DNA of 64,000 bases from an uncultured Cellvibrionales bacterium (GTDB lineage Bacteria > Pseudomonadota > Gammaproteobacteria > Pseudomonadales > Porticoccaceae): NCBI GenBank assembly GCA_913062605.1, contig CAJXWQ010000001.1, positions 183,461 to 247,460 on the forward strand. Reading direction: 5' to 3'. The notes under the pieces were generated by a model. That model made no database searches. It saw nothing but the letters and a program-made list of their open reading frames with translations, and was not told the origin of the DNA. The translations under genes were made by a program, and so were the position numbers. Shown piece by piece: positions 54,766 to 64,000 of this stretch (positions are counted from its first letter, which is position 1; each line of letters begins with the position of its first letter).

Positions 54766-55317
54766 ATGCCGACCAATCCCGTCAGAGCGACGTTGGTCAA
54801 ACTGGTTGTAGGTGCGGCCGGCATGTTCTTGTTCGCGTTATTCGTAATGCCGCCACTGTACGATGTCTTTTGTGAGGTCACCGGCATTGGTGGTAAGACA
54901 GGAAGTGCTTACCAGGTTTCGGAAGCGGGTGTGGATACATCCCGTACGGTAAAGGTTCAGTTTGTTGCTACCAATAATGGCGCCATGCCCTGGGAGTTTA
55001 CTCCTAAGGTTTATGAGGTCAGGGTACACCCAGGCGAACCGACAGAGGCAATATTTTACGCTAAAAACCGTACGAACCGGGCTATGGTCGCACAAGCAAT
55101 TCCCAATGTGACACCATTTGGTGCAGCTGAGTATTTCCACAAAACGGAATGCTTTTGCTTTAATCAGCAACCGCTGGATGCGGGTAGTGACGCTGATTTG
55201 CCACTAGTATTTATTGTGGACCGGGATTTGCCAAAGGCCATCAATACAATAACGTTGTCCTACACATTATTTGATGTGACTGACCGTGTAGATGGGGCAG
55301 TCGCACAACTTAATTGA
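54766..55317 (+). CDS. ctaG: cytochrome c oxidase assembly protein CtaG/Cox11
   Basis: FVMPPLYDVFCEVTGIGGKTG; TECFCFNQQ Cu-binding motif. Confidence 0.95.
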   Translation: MPTNPVRATLVKLVVGAAGMFLFALFVMPPLYDVFCEVTGIGGKTGSAYQVSEAGVDTSRTVKVQFVATNNGAMPWEFTPKVYEVRVHPGEPTEAIFYAKNRTNRAMVAQAIPNVTPFGAAEYFHKTECFCFNQQPLDAGSDADLPLVFIVDRDLPKAINTITLSYTLFDVTDRVDGAVAQLN

Positions 55318-55338
55318 AGACAAGAGCTACATCGTTAG

Positions 55339-56271
55339 GTGTGGCACAAACGGAGAAAAATAATGTCAACTGAGAGCAGTTATCACGTTCCAGAGCAAAG
55401 CCGGTTGCCCATCTTTGCAGCGACCGGTTTGGGCTTAATTGCCTATGGCGCCGGTTCTTGGGTACAGGGCGGTAGCGCGATGTTCTTCTTGGCCGGTGCA
55501 CTAGTGCTGGCATTCACCCTTTACGCTTGGTTTAGCCTGGTAATAAAGGAAAATATGGCGGGAATGAACAGTGCCCAGCTCAAGCGCTCTTATGTTTGGG
55601 GTATGGGTTGGTTCATCTTTTCTGAAGTGATGTTCTTTGCGGTGTTCTTTGGTTCACTGTATTACGTTCGTAACTTAGCCCTGCCTTGGCTGAGCGGAGA
55701 AGGCGTTGGAGAATCGACCAATGCTTTGTTGTGGGATGGTTTTGAAGCGGCTTGGCCTTTGATGACGACACCCGACATGGTGGTCAATGGTGAGGCTGCC
55801 CAATTTAAGGGCCCAGATCAAAATATGAGCTTCCCTGGTTGGGATAAACTTTTTAGCTGGTTACCCTTGTGGAACACAATTGTTCTGATGACTTCCAGCT
55901 TCACGGTTCATATTGCGCATACAGCAATAAAGAATAACAATCGTGGTAAGTTCAACCTATGGTTGGGAATCACTGTTGCATTGGGCGCTATCTTCCTAGT
56001 GTTGCAGGCTGAAGAATATATTCACGCTTATCAGCATATGGGCTTAACCCTGGAATCAGGAATCTACGGTACCACCTTCTTTATGCTGACAGGCTTCCAT
56101 GGTGCTCACGTAACCATGGGGACTATTATGCTGTTGATCCAATTCCTTCGTGGTCTTAAGGGTCATTTCAACTCTGAAGATCAGTTTGGTTTTGAAGCGG
56201 CATCTTGGTACTGGCACTTTGTTGATGTGGTCTGGGTAGGCTTGTTTATCTTTGTCTATGTCCTAGCCTAA
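55339..56271 (+). CDS. ctaE: cytochrome c oxidase subunit III
   Basis: WGMGWFIFSEVMFFAVFFGSLYYV; FMLTGFHGAHVTMGTIML; SWYWHFVDVVWVGLFIFVYVLA; ORF start at 55339, likely MSTESSYHV at 55363. Confidence 0.96.
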   Translation: MWHKRRKIMSTESSYHVPEQSRLPIFAATGLGLIAYGAGSWVQGGSAMFFLAGALVLAFTLYAWFSLVIKENMAGMNSAQLKRSYVWGMGWFIFSEVMFFAVFFGSLYYVRNLALPWLSGEGVGESTNALLWDGFEAAWPLMTTPDMVVNGEAAQFKGPDQNMSFPGWDKLFSWLPLWNTIVLMTSSFTVHIAHTAIKNNNRGKFNLWLGITVALGAIFLVLQAEEYIHAYQHMGLTLESGIYGTTFFMLTGFHGAHVTMGTIMLLIQFLRGLKGHFNSEDQFGFEAASWYWHFVDVVWVGLFIFVYVLA

Positions 56272-56317
56272 AGTATTTAGTATGCTTTAGTTCTAGCAGC
56301 CTACAGGCTGAGAAAAC

Positions 56318-56348
56318 AAAAACGGCCAGGAATTTCCTGGCCGTTTTT
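56318..56348. terminator. bidirectional terminator between ctaE and DUF2909 gene
   Basis: aaaaacggccaggaatttcctggccgttttt perfect stem. Confidence 0.93.
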
Positions 56349-56389
56349 CTTAGGGATAAGTAAAAATAGTTGGCGATTAACCAAAGCAG

Positions 56390-56647
56390 CTACGGTTCTT
56401 TTCCTGGTGAGGCAACACGCTCAGGATGTAGTTGCTTGTCCCAAGGAGCTTGGCTAGTGAGCTGGCCGGAGTAAATGCCCCAGGTGATTGTTCCCACCAG
56501 TGCCACAGCCAGTGCAATACGAACACCCAGTGCATATAGCGTACGTTTTCTCGAGTTCCCAACATCTTTCATCAGGAAAACCAGAGCGCTACTGAGACTG
56601 ATTAGTACAGCGATAAAAAGTAAGACGATAATAACTTTAAGCAGCAT
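56390..56647 (-). CDS. DUF2909-like twin-TM protein
   Basis: 85 aa, two TM helices; converges on ctaE. Confidence 0.75.
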   Translation of the reverse strand: MLLKVIIVLLFIAVLISLSSALVFLMKDVGNSRKRTLYALGVRIALAVALVGTITWGIYSGQLTSQAPWDKQLHPERVASPGKEP

Positions 56648-56689
56648 GGGTTTTTATTTCCCGGTTGAAAGAGAGTGATTTAACCACAG

Positions 56690-57475
56690 ATGTCAGAACT
56701 GACACAGCACCAAGCAGACGTTTCTTTCCAGTGGCAATGGAACTGGAAAGTATTATTGTTTACAGCAATTTTTTTACCCATTACCGTCAGCTTGGCGCTC
56801 TGGCAGCTGGATCGTGCAGATGAGAAAAAGCTGCTGCTTGATATGTACCACCAACGTGGAGTTGCCGAGCCGGTTGTTTTTGGGGCAGTGCTGGATCAGA
56901 GTGGCAGTGAATATTTGCGTGTAAGGGTGACAGGAACATACGATAACCGCTCTCCTCTATTGCTGGATAACAGAGTCCGCAGAGGCCGTCCAGGTTATGA
57001 AGTGATCAGCCTCTTCAAGACAAGTACAGGTCAGTGGATACTGGTCAATCGCGGTTGGATTATGGGCAATGGTGATCGTGCAGTATTGCCAGAAATTGAT
57101 GATGTTGACGGTGAGGTTACCTTAACGGGTTATCTCTATCGCTCGCCGGGTAAACAGTTAATGCTGGGGGAGGATAATTGGCAGGTTGAGGTTGGACCAA
57201 AAATTATTCAGAATGCGGCCCCAGAAGTTGTCTCAAAAAAGATTAACTTGCCACTGTTTAGCTACACTCTTAGATTGGATGCCGACGCTCAAGGTGTACT
57301 TGAGGCGGGCTGGGCGTTAGTTAGTGTACAGCCGGAAAAACACACGGGTTATGCTGTTCAATGGACAGCATTAGCATTAGTGCTTATGGTTTTAACGCTC
57401 TTTGCAAATTCCAACCTAGGCTGTGTCATCAGTACAAGGCGTCGCGTGAATAGAGAAAAAATTAGTGATCAGTGA
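56690..57475 (+). CDS. SURF1 family cytochrome oxidase biogenesis protein
   Basis: SLALWQLDRADEKK; LLDNRVRRGRPGYEVISLF; WILVNRGWI. Confidence 0.93.
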   Translation: MSELTQHQADVSFQWQWNWKVLLFTAIFLPITVSLALWQLDRADEKKLLLDMYHQRGVAEPVVFGAVLDQSGSEYLRVRVTGTYDNRSPLLLDNRVRRGRPGYEVISLFKTSTGQWILVNRGWIMGNGDRAVLPEIDDVDGEVTLTGYLYRSPGKQLMLGEDNWQVEVGPKIIQNAAPEVVSKKINLPLFSYTLRLDADAQGVLEAGWALVSVQPEKHTGYAVQWTALALVLMVLTLFANSNLGCVISTRRRVNREKISDQ

Positions 57476-57511
57476 ACAAGTGTGTAGTAAAAAATTTGGG
57501 GTAGAACATCC

Positions 57512-58150
57512 ATGACAGAACAGGTAAAAAAACGTGGGCATTGGCAAGTGTGGCTGATGATTGGAATGCTCAGTGGGGTTATTATCGCTGGGTTTTTAAT
57601 GTTTCCAAGCACAGAGGAACAGCGCAATAGCCTGTTGTCTAGCTTAGGTACGACCAACCACGGAGAGTTTGTACTGCCTCCAGTCTCCATGGAGGGGCTT
57701 ATGCTGGAAGACTCGGAGGGAAACCCCTGGAAGCTGTCTGAACAAAAAACTAAGTGGCGATTACTGATTGCTGGTGGTGGTGAATGTATCGACCAGTGTC
57801 GAGAAATGATCTATCTTACCCGCCAAGTTCATATTAGCCTGGGTAAATACAGTCGTCGATTTGAGCGGTTGTATATAGCTCTCGATGAGAAGCTGTCTGA
57901 AGAGACGGCGGGGTATCTTAAGAAGAACCACCCTTTCCTTCATATCTATCGGGGTAGCGCTCAGGAACTGAAAGCTTTATTGGAAAGCACCAATGCACCA
58001 TTAGTCCTTAGTTCAGAGAGCGAAACAAGTACAATGCGTGCCTATTTGGTCGATCAGCAGGGTCTGGTAATGATGTCATATACCCTTGAAAATAAAGGGA
58101 CTGAAATGATCGAAGATATTGAACACTTAATGAAATATTCCCCCCAGTAG
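57512..58150 (+). CDS. membrane-anchored thioredoxin-fold-like protein of the cox cluster, function unknown
   Basis: One N-terminal TM; GGGECIDQCREMIYLTRQVHISLG (CxxxC); located between surf1 and ctaA. Confidence 0.75.
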   Translation: MTEQVKKRGHWQVWLMIGMLSGVIIAGFLMFPSTEEQRNSLLSSLGTTNHGEFVLPPVSMEGLMLEDSEGNPWKLSEQKTKWRLLIAGGGECIDQCREMIYLTRQVHISLGKYSRRFERLYIALDEKLSEETAGYLKKNHPFLHIYRGSAQELKALLESTNAPLVLSSESETSTMRAYLVDQQGLVMMSYTLENKGTEMIEDIEHLMKYSPQ

Positions 58151-58173
58151 CCTGTCGGAAGAAAGAGAATATA

Positions 58174-59232
58174 GTGCGGATGTCGGTTTTTAATACACCG
58201 AAGTTTCAAAAGCCAGGTTTTAGGCTGGCATTGGTGGCGAGTACGCTGGCGATTATTGTCGTTCTACTTGGGACGTTTACTCGACTTGTGGATGCGGGCC
58301 TTGGTTGCCCTGATTGGCCGGGTTGTTATGGCCAGTTACTTTGGGTCAATAGTGCCGATGAGATTTCGCAAGCCGAAGCGTTGTATCCCGGGAATCCTGT
58401 GGAGGTTGATAAGGCCGGACTCGAGATGATACACCGATTTTTGGCTGGTGCTCTTGGGCTAATTATTGTCTGTCTGGCAGTCATTTCTTGGCGTCAGCGT
58501 GATAATGAAAATACGCCATTTCGTCTGCCAACGTTAATTTTATTTTTAGTGGCTTGGCAGATACTGTTTGGTATGTGGACAGTAACGCTTAAATTATGGC
58601 CCCAGGTCGTCACTATACATATGCTGGGAGGGGTCGTTACTTTTTCATTGCTATGGCTCTTAACGCTTCGCCTTGATGATCAGCGCTGGAAAATGCCAGC
58701 TGAAATTATCAGCAGCCTTACTCAAATCAAACCCTGGGTCATTATTGCCATTGTTATTACGGGGCTACAGATGTTGTTAGGCGCATGGACAAGTTCAAAT
58801 TATGCTGCGTTTGCCTGCCCAGATTTTCCGACTTGTCAGAATCAATGGTGGCCAGAAATGGACCTCAGGAATGGTTTCAATATTCTCCAGAGTATCGGTC
58901 CCAATTATTTAGGGGGTGTACTGGAAAGTGATGCAAGGGTAGCCATACACGTTATTCATCGGTTGGGTGCCTTGGTGACCAGCCTTTATCTGCTCACCTT
59001 GTGCTGCCGACTGTTTACTGTAAAGGATCGACGTGCACGCCGTATGGCGTTAATTATTTTTACGGTGTTATTTATGCAATTAGCCTTTGCTGTGGGTAAT
59101 GTCGAGCTAATGGCGCCGCTGATTACGGCGATAATACACACAACGGGTAGTATCGTATTACTGTTGACACTGGTGACCTTAGCTACGAAGGTATGGACTG
59201 CCAAACAGGAATATCAGAGATTGGAGTCCTGA
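58174..59232 (+). CDS. ctaA: heme A synthase (COX15/CtaA)
   Basis: [37 protein letters not shown]. Confidence 0.95.
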   Translation: MRMSVFNTPKFQKPGFRLALVASTLAIIVVLLGTFTRLVDAGLGCPDWPGCYGQLLWVNSADEISQAEALYPGNPVEVDKAGLEMIHRFLAGALGLIIVCLAVISWRQRDNENTPFRLPTLILFLVAWQILFGMWTVTLKLWPQVVTIHMLGGVVTFSLLWLLTLRLDDQRWKMPAEIISSLTQIKPWVIIAIVITGLQMLLGAWTSSNYAAFACPDFPTCQNQWWPEMDLRNGFNILQSIGPNYLGGVLESDARVAIHVIHRLGALVTSLYLLTLCCRLFTVKDRRARRMALIIFTVLFMQLAFAVGNVELMAPLITAIIHTTGSIVLLLTLVTLATKVWTAKQEYQRLES

Positions 59233-59236
59233 TGTA

Positions 59237-60142
59237 ATGAAAGAAGCTGAATTTGAGATGGAAAAAGCCAGTTGGCGTGACTATTTGGAGCTGACCAAGC
59301 CCAATGTTGTCGCTTTGATGATTCTGACAACGGTGATTGGAATGTTCCTTGCGGTGCCAGGCATGGTGCCACTTGATGTGCTCATTTTGGGTAATTTGGG
59401 TATTGCCTTTTGCGCGGGTGCTGCCGCAGTGGTCAACCATGTGGTAGATCGCCAAATTGATACCAAAATGGCAAGAACCTTCAATCGCCCTATTGCCAAA
59501 GGCCGGGTTCAGCCGACCCAGGCAATGCTTTTTGCCGCTGTGCTGGGTGTGCTTGGCATGGCTATTTTACTGGTCTATATCAATGCATTAACCGCCTGGT
59601 TGACCTTGGCTTCGCTGGTTGGTTATGCCGTGGTTTACACGCTGTATCTCAAGCGAGCTACGCCTCAAAATATTGTTATTGGTGGATTGGCGGGTGCAGT
59701 GCCGCCATTGTTGGGCTGGACGGCTGTTACCGGTGAAGTTCATGGCCACGCCCTGCTTTTGGTGCTGATTATCTTCGCATGGACGCCACCCCATTTTTGG
59801 GCATTGGCCGTTCATCGCAAAGCAGAATATGCCAAAGCAGATATCCCTATGTTGCCCGTAACCCACGGAGAGAAATACACCAAGCTGCATATCCTGTTGT
59901 ATACGCTGATTATGATTATTATCAGCGTGCTTCCTTTTATTGTGGGGATGAGTGGTTGGCTTTATCTACTCGGTGCATTGGTACTAGGTGCTGGATTTTT
60001 GTATTGGGCTATCGTGATGATGATTGGTAAAAAACCAAATGCGGGCATGGATACCTTTAAATACTCCATCATTTACTTGATGGCTCTGTTTGTCATTATG
60101 CTGCTGGACCACTATCTGATTACAGTGCCCTCGTTTATCTGA
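59237..60142 (+). CDS. ctaB: protoheme IX farnesyltransferase (heme O synthase)
   Basis: [68 protein letters not shown]. Confidence 0.97.
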   Translation: MKEAEFEMEKASWRDYLELTKPNVVALMILTTVIGMFLAVPGMVPLDVLILGNLGIAFCAGAAAVVNHVVDRQIDTKMARTFNRPIAKGRVQPTQAMLFAAVLGVLGMAILLVYINALTAWLTLASLVGYAVVYTLYLKRATPQNIVIGGLAGAVPPLLGWTAVTGEVHGHALLLVLIIFAWTPPHFWALAVHRKAEYAKADIPMLPVTHGEKYTKLHILLYTLIMIIISVLPFIVGMSGWLYLLGALVLGAGFLYWAIVMMIGKKPNAGMDTFKYSIIYLMALFVIMLLDHYLITVPSFI

Positions 60143-60210
60143 GGGCCGCTCTAGATACCCTTCCCTAACGTGTTCACTGCTGGTGAACGGACTCAGAAAA
60201 AGGAATAAAT

Positions 60211-60867
60211 GTGGCAGGTAACCAGAGTACTAAGCGTGGTGTTCGTCTTACCATCATTGGTCTCACTGTGTTTGTCGCGTTGGTATTGGCCGGGTTTATC
60301 CACAAAATCAGTCAGCCTCGTATCCTCAATGTTCATGAGCTACGAGAAAAGGGCGCCGTACTACTTCAAACACCCCGTAAATTTAGTGAGTTTGAGCTAA
60401 CAGATCATCGGGGCCAGCCCTTTGGTTCGTCAGATCTAACGGGTAAGTGGAGCCTGTTATTTTTTGGTTTTACCCATTGCCCAGATATTTGCCCCACAAC
60501 CATGGCGGCGGCAGCAAAAATGTATGGGGCTCTGGAGCCTGAAGAGAAAAAACAATTACAAATTGTACTGGTATCACTTGACCCCGAGCGAGATACCACC
60601 GAAAAACTCTCCCAATACGTTCCCTACTTTAATGCCGATTTTATTGGTGCAACGGGTAACCAGTATGTCTTGCTGAAACTGGCAGCAGAGCTCAATGTGG
60701 CCTTTAGCAAGGTTCCACTGGAGAATGGTGATTATACGATTGATCACGGTGCCAATATGGTTCTTGTAAACCCCTATGGTCACTACCACGGGTTTTTCAA
60801 ACCACCCTTTGAAGAGCGGAGCATGCGAATGGCTTGGCGGTCAATTGTGTCAACATTTGACCAGTAA
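60211..60867 (+). CDS. SCO family Cu-chaperone
   Basis: FFGFTHCPDICPTTMAA (CPxxC), YTIDHGANMVLVNPYG (conserved His); GTG start. Confidence 0.95.
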   Translation: MAGNQSTKRGVRLTIIGLTVFVALVLAGFIHKISQPRILNVHELREKGAVLLQTPRKFSEFELTDHRGQPFGSSDLTGKWSLLFFGFTHCPDICPTTMAAAAKMYGALEPEEKKQLQIVLVSLDPERDTTEKLSQYVPYFNADFIGATGNQYVLLKLAAELNVAFSKVPLENGDYTIDHGANMVLVNPYGHYHGFFKPPFEERSMRMAWRSIVSTFDQ

Positions 60868-60933
60868 CACCTCAGAGGGCGAATAGCTCCCCCACCAATT
60901 TTTATGAGTGCCGCCCTACCCTCTGGTTTTTCC

Positions 60934-61713
60934 CTAATTCTTTTTCATCAGTGAGATCAAAAATAGAACACCTGCACACAGAACAATGGATGGCCCTGCC
61001 GGTGTATCAATAAACCAGGAAGCACAAAGGCCTAATATCACTGCCAGGCAGCCGGTAAAACTAGCTAAGGCAGCCATTTGCTCAGGTGTTTGTGAAAAAC
61101 GACGGGCAGTGGCGGCAGGAATGACCAGCAGTGCCGTAATTAACAACACCCCTACTACCTTCATGGCGATAGCAATTTCCAGGGCAATGATTAGCATAAA
61201 AGCAGTGCGTACCGCATTGACGGGAACACCCTCCACTTTTGCCAGTTCTTCGTGAATTGTCATTGCTAGCAAGGGCTTCCAAAGTTTTAGCAGTAGAAGA
61301 ATGGCGACAACACTAATGGCATAGATAGTTATCACATCGTTGATGTTGACGGTCAGCAAATCACCAAACAATAAGCTTAGAAGGTCTACTTTAACCTCAG
61401 GCATTAGCGCCATAGCAACCAAGCCAATGGCCAGTGATGTGTGAGAGAGAATACCCAGTAAGGTGTCAGATGCTAGGGTTTGCTGCTGTTGCAGGACCAC
61501 TAACACGAGGGCTAGGACTAAGCATATGACAATCACTGAAAGGGTTGGGCTGATTGATAAGAATAAGGCGAGGGCAACGCCCAATATTGAAGAGTGGGCC
61601 AGAGTGTCTCCGAAATAAGCCATACGTCGCCAGACAATGAAAGAGCCCAGAGGCCCGGTGACAGCAGCGACACCGAGTCCGGCAAGCATGGCATAGAGAA
61701 GTACATCAATCAT
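60934..61713 (-). CDS. znuB: zinc ABC transporter permease ZnuB
   Basis: ABC-3 family: [32 protein letters not shown] extends to 61755. Confidence 0.94.
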   Translation of the reverse strand: MIDVLLYAMLAGLGVAAVTGPLGSFIVWRRMAYFGDTLAHSSILGVALALFLSISPTLSVIVICLVLALVLVVLQQQQTLASDTLLGILSHTSLAIGLVAMALMPEVKVDLLSLLFGDLLTVNINDVITIYAISVVAILLLLKLWKPLLAMTIHEELAKVEGVPVNAVRTAFMLIIALEIAIAMKVVGVLLITALLVIPAATARRFSQTPEQMAALASFTGCLAVILGLCASWFIDTPAGPSIVLCAGVLFLISLMKKN

Positions 61714-62479
61714 GACGACACTCTTTTGAATGAGAGTTGGTAGAAACACCATCAATCACTTCGCCATGCAAGTCGTGATGATGGTCATGATTGTGCGTGT
61801 AGGGCGCTGTTTTTGACCCAAATAACTCAAGAAATGCCGGGTTGTTACTGACTTGGTCCGGGTGTCCGTGACAGCAAATATGTTGATTTAGGCAGATCAC
61901 TTCATCAGTAGCCGACATCACTAGATGTAGGTCGTGTGACACCATAAGTACACCGCAGTGAAGTCGATCACGGAGCTGTCCAATAAGCCGATAGAGTGCC
62001 TCCTGCCCCACCACATCAACACCCTGTACAGGTTCATCCAGTACTAGAATGTTAGGTTTACGCAAAATTGCACGAGCTAGGAGAGCTCGTTGCATTTCAC
62101 CCCCGGAGAGGGACTGCAAGGGTGAGTCTATCAAATGTTCAATGCCCACCTCTTTTGCAGCATCTAGGCAAAGCTCTGGGTCTGGTTCGGCCAGCTTCAA
62201 AAATCGTTGTAGGGTGACTGGCAATGTAGGGTCAATGTGTAGTTTTTGGGGCATGTAGCCAATGCGTAAACCTGAATGTAGAGAGACTTGGCCTTCATCG
62301 GGGTCTATAAGCCCAAGTACAATTTTGACCAAGGTGGTTTTCCCGGCTCCGTTGGGGCCGATTAGCGTAAGAATTTTCCCGGGCTCGAGGTGCAGGTCAA
62401 CATCGGAGAGGACAGTGTTGCCATTGAAGCGCTTGCTGATACCACTGAGCCGGATCAATGGGGCGCTCATTCTGGACAC
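61706..62479 (-). CDS. znuC: zinc ABC transporter ATP-binding protein ZnuC
   Basis: [18 protein letters not shown] Walker [15 protein letters not shown] signature, His-rich C-terminus. Confidence 0.95.
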   Translation of the reverse strand: MSRMSAPLIRLSGISKRFNGNTVLSDVDLHLEPGKILTLIGPNGAGKTTLVKIVLGLIDPDEGQVSLHSGLRIGYMPQKLHIDPTLPVTLQRFLKLAEPDPELCLDAAKEVGIEHLIDSPLQSLSGGEMQRALLARAILRKPNILVLDEPVQGVDVVGQEALYRLIGQLRDRLHCGVLMVSHDLHLVMSATDEVICLNQHICCHGHPDQVSNNPAFLELFGSKTAPYTHNHDHHHDLHGEVIDGVSTNSHSKECRHD

Positions 62480-62997
62480 CCTTGTGTGCCCTCATGCTGG
62501 CATTCGGGGCAAAGCCCCGCAATCTCTATAACCTGCGATTCTACTTTAAAGTGGGCTCTCTTAGCAGTTTGCTCAACAGCGATATTCAGTTGGTCAGCAC
62601 TACACTCAGCCGCAGAGCCGCATTCTCGGCAGATAAGAAAAAAATCGCTGTGATTGCTGCCGGGAAAGGGGCAACCAATATAGGCATTGAGTGTGGCAAT
62701 ACGGTGGATAAGACCCTGCGCCAACAGGAATTCGATGGAGCGATATACGGTGGGTGCCAGAATCCGTTTTCCGGACGCTGCGTTTAGAGTCATTTGATCT
62801 ACAATATCGTATGCACCGAGGGGGCGGTGGCTGGCCCAAATGGTTCTTAGTACAGCTTCACGAATGGGTGTAAGCCGGACACGGCTATCATTGCAGAGTG
62901 TTTTTGCTCGAGTCAGTGCAGCACTAACACAGCGCTTATGATCATGGGAGTGGTAGGCGAGACGGGAGTTTGTCAGCATATAGGCTGCCTCGTGCAA
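62467..62997 (-). CDS. zur: Fur-family zinc uptake regulator Zur
   Basis: [41 protein letters not shown] and CPECQ metal motifs; MLTNS start at 62979 also possible. Confidence 0.92.
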   Translation of the reverse strand: MHEAAYMLTNSRLAYHSHDHKRCVSAALTRAKTLCNDSRVRLTPIREAVLRTIWASHRPLGAYDIVDQMTLNAASGKRILAPTVYRSIEFLLAQGLIHRIATLNAYIGCPFPGSNHSDFFLICRECGSAAECSADQLNIAVEQTAKRAHFKVESQVIEIAGLCPECQHEGTQGCPE

Positions 62998-63001
62998 AAT
63001 A

Positions 63002-63022
63002 TAATGTTATTCTATAGCATTA
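63002..63022. promoter_or_regulatory. candidate Zur box in zur-znuA intergenic region
   Basis: TAATGTTATTCTATAGCATTA, imperfect palindrome similar to gammaproteobacterial Zur consensus (rTGTTATAnTATAACay-type). Confidence 0.7.
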
Positions 63023-63196
63023 CTGGTGGTTCGCAAGAATCACATCGCCATTTGGATGGCTTTGGTGGTGATGTTCGTCCAGAGATAGAGCTGGATTTCC
63101 ATATTATAGTACTTAGTAACATTAAAAGCGTGTTTTCAGCGTTGCTGATCGTTTTTTAAGTGTAACGATATAACATAATATAAAGTTGAGTTGAAA

Positions 63197-64000
63197 GTGA
63201 ATAACTTATTTACTACTGCCCTGTTGGCGCTAGTTTTGTCGTCCCTCTCTTCGATAGCGGCTTCAAAACCTATGGTGTTAGCTTCGATCAAGCCTGTCGC
63301 TATGTTGGTAAAAGTGGTTGTTGGTGACGAGTTTTCTGTGGATGTGTTGCTTGCAGCGAATGCCTCTCCTCACGACTACGCCCTAAAATTTTCGGATATC
63401 AGAGCTATCAAAAATGCTGACTTGGTTGTTTGGATAGGGCCTGAGCTAGAAGGGGTGTTAGTAAAGCCCCTGTCAACAGTGCCTTCTGATGAGCAGCTAC
63501 AGCTAACTGACTTGATGACCCTCCACTGGCCTGATGATGTGGAAGGTGAGCATGACGATCATGAGCACGTGCATGGCGTGTATACCAGAGACCCCCATAT
63601 CTGGCTTAACCCTAGAAACAGTTCAGCTGTGGTTATGGCTATTACAGAGATATTAAAAGAAAAATATCCGGAAAAAGGCGACTTATTTGAGAAAAATGCC
63701 AGTGAGTTTATCGAAAATATCAATGAGTTAGACTCTTTGACCCAAAATCGCATTGATCTGGTTAATGTTGGCCTAGCCAATGGGCGCGGGTTTGTCGTGA
63801 CCCATGATGGCTATAGGCACTTTGTCGATTATTACGGGCTGAATCAGTTGGCCACAATACAGTTGGCTGGTGGAGGTGTTCTGGGAGCTCGGCATTACGG
63901 CGAGATTATAGCTATGGGTGATCGAGTTGCTTGTGTCTTTGGTGAGCCACAGCTAAATAATAAGTCTTCCATTAAATTAGCCTCACAGCTTGGTGCAAAC
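63197..64000 (+). CDS. znuA: zinc ABC transporter substrate-binding protein ZnuA (3' truncated by window edge)
   Basis: Own translation from GTG: MNNLFTTALLALVLSSLSSIAASKPMVLASIKPVAMLVKVVVGDEF...GEHDDHEHVHGVYTRDPHIWLNPRNS; no stop before 64000. Confidence 0.9.
   Translation, partial: MNNLFTTALLALVLSSLSSIAASKPMVLASIKPVAMLVKVVVGDEFSVDVLLAANASPHDYALKFSDIRAIKNADLVVWIGPELEGVLVKPLSTVPSDEQLQLTDLMTLHWPDDVEGEHDDHEHVHGVYTRDPHIWLNPRNSSAVVMAITEILKEKYPEKGDLFEKNASEFIENINELDSLTQNRIDLVNVGLANGRGFVVTHDGYRHFVDYYGLNQLATIQLAGGGVLGARHYGEIIAMGDRVACVFGEPQLNNKSSIKLASQLGAN

Overview
This 64 kb window looks like the chromosomal origin region and flanking core genome of a gammaproteobacterium, with gene content resembling the Pseudomonas/Cellvibrio side of the class. 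From left to right it contains: glyQ(partial)-glyS-gmhB-plsC; the leftward blocks gyrB-recF-dnaN-dnaA and mnmE-yidC-yidD-rnpA-rpmH; an AT-rich DnaA-box region (probable oriC); rightward mnmG-rsmG-parA-parB-atpIBEFHAGDC-glmU-glmS; a LapG-like protease; an ETHE1-like MBL protein; hexR; uvrD; an orphan TRAP solute-binding protein; a GFA protein; a TrmY/DUF358 homologue; trkH/trkA; rsmB-fmt-def; LysM-dprA-purE-tsaC-hemF-aroE; a MATE pump; a complete aa3-type cytochrome oxidase cluster with heme and Cu assembly factors; and zur-znuCB divergent from znuA (partial). I saw no phage, transposase, CRISPR, toxin-antitoxin or defence locus, and no tRNA/rRNA gene. I did not find a convincing undescribed multi-gene system. 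The observations most worth follow-up are: (1) a probable in-place inversion of the mnmE-rpmH block that leaves DnaA-box clusters at both ends, ~4 kb apart; (2) two perfect parS sites encoded inside recF; (3) 19-bp U-rich tandem repeats in front of atpE; (4) a REP-like hairpin inside the atp operon; (5) an archaeal-type TrmY homologue; (6) an orphan LapG-like lipoprotein protease; (7) several long perfect inverted repeats inside coding sequences; and (8) a CxxxC thioredoxin-like protein in the cox cluster. All family calls come from reading motifs; no database search was run.
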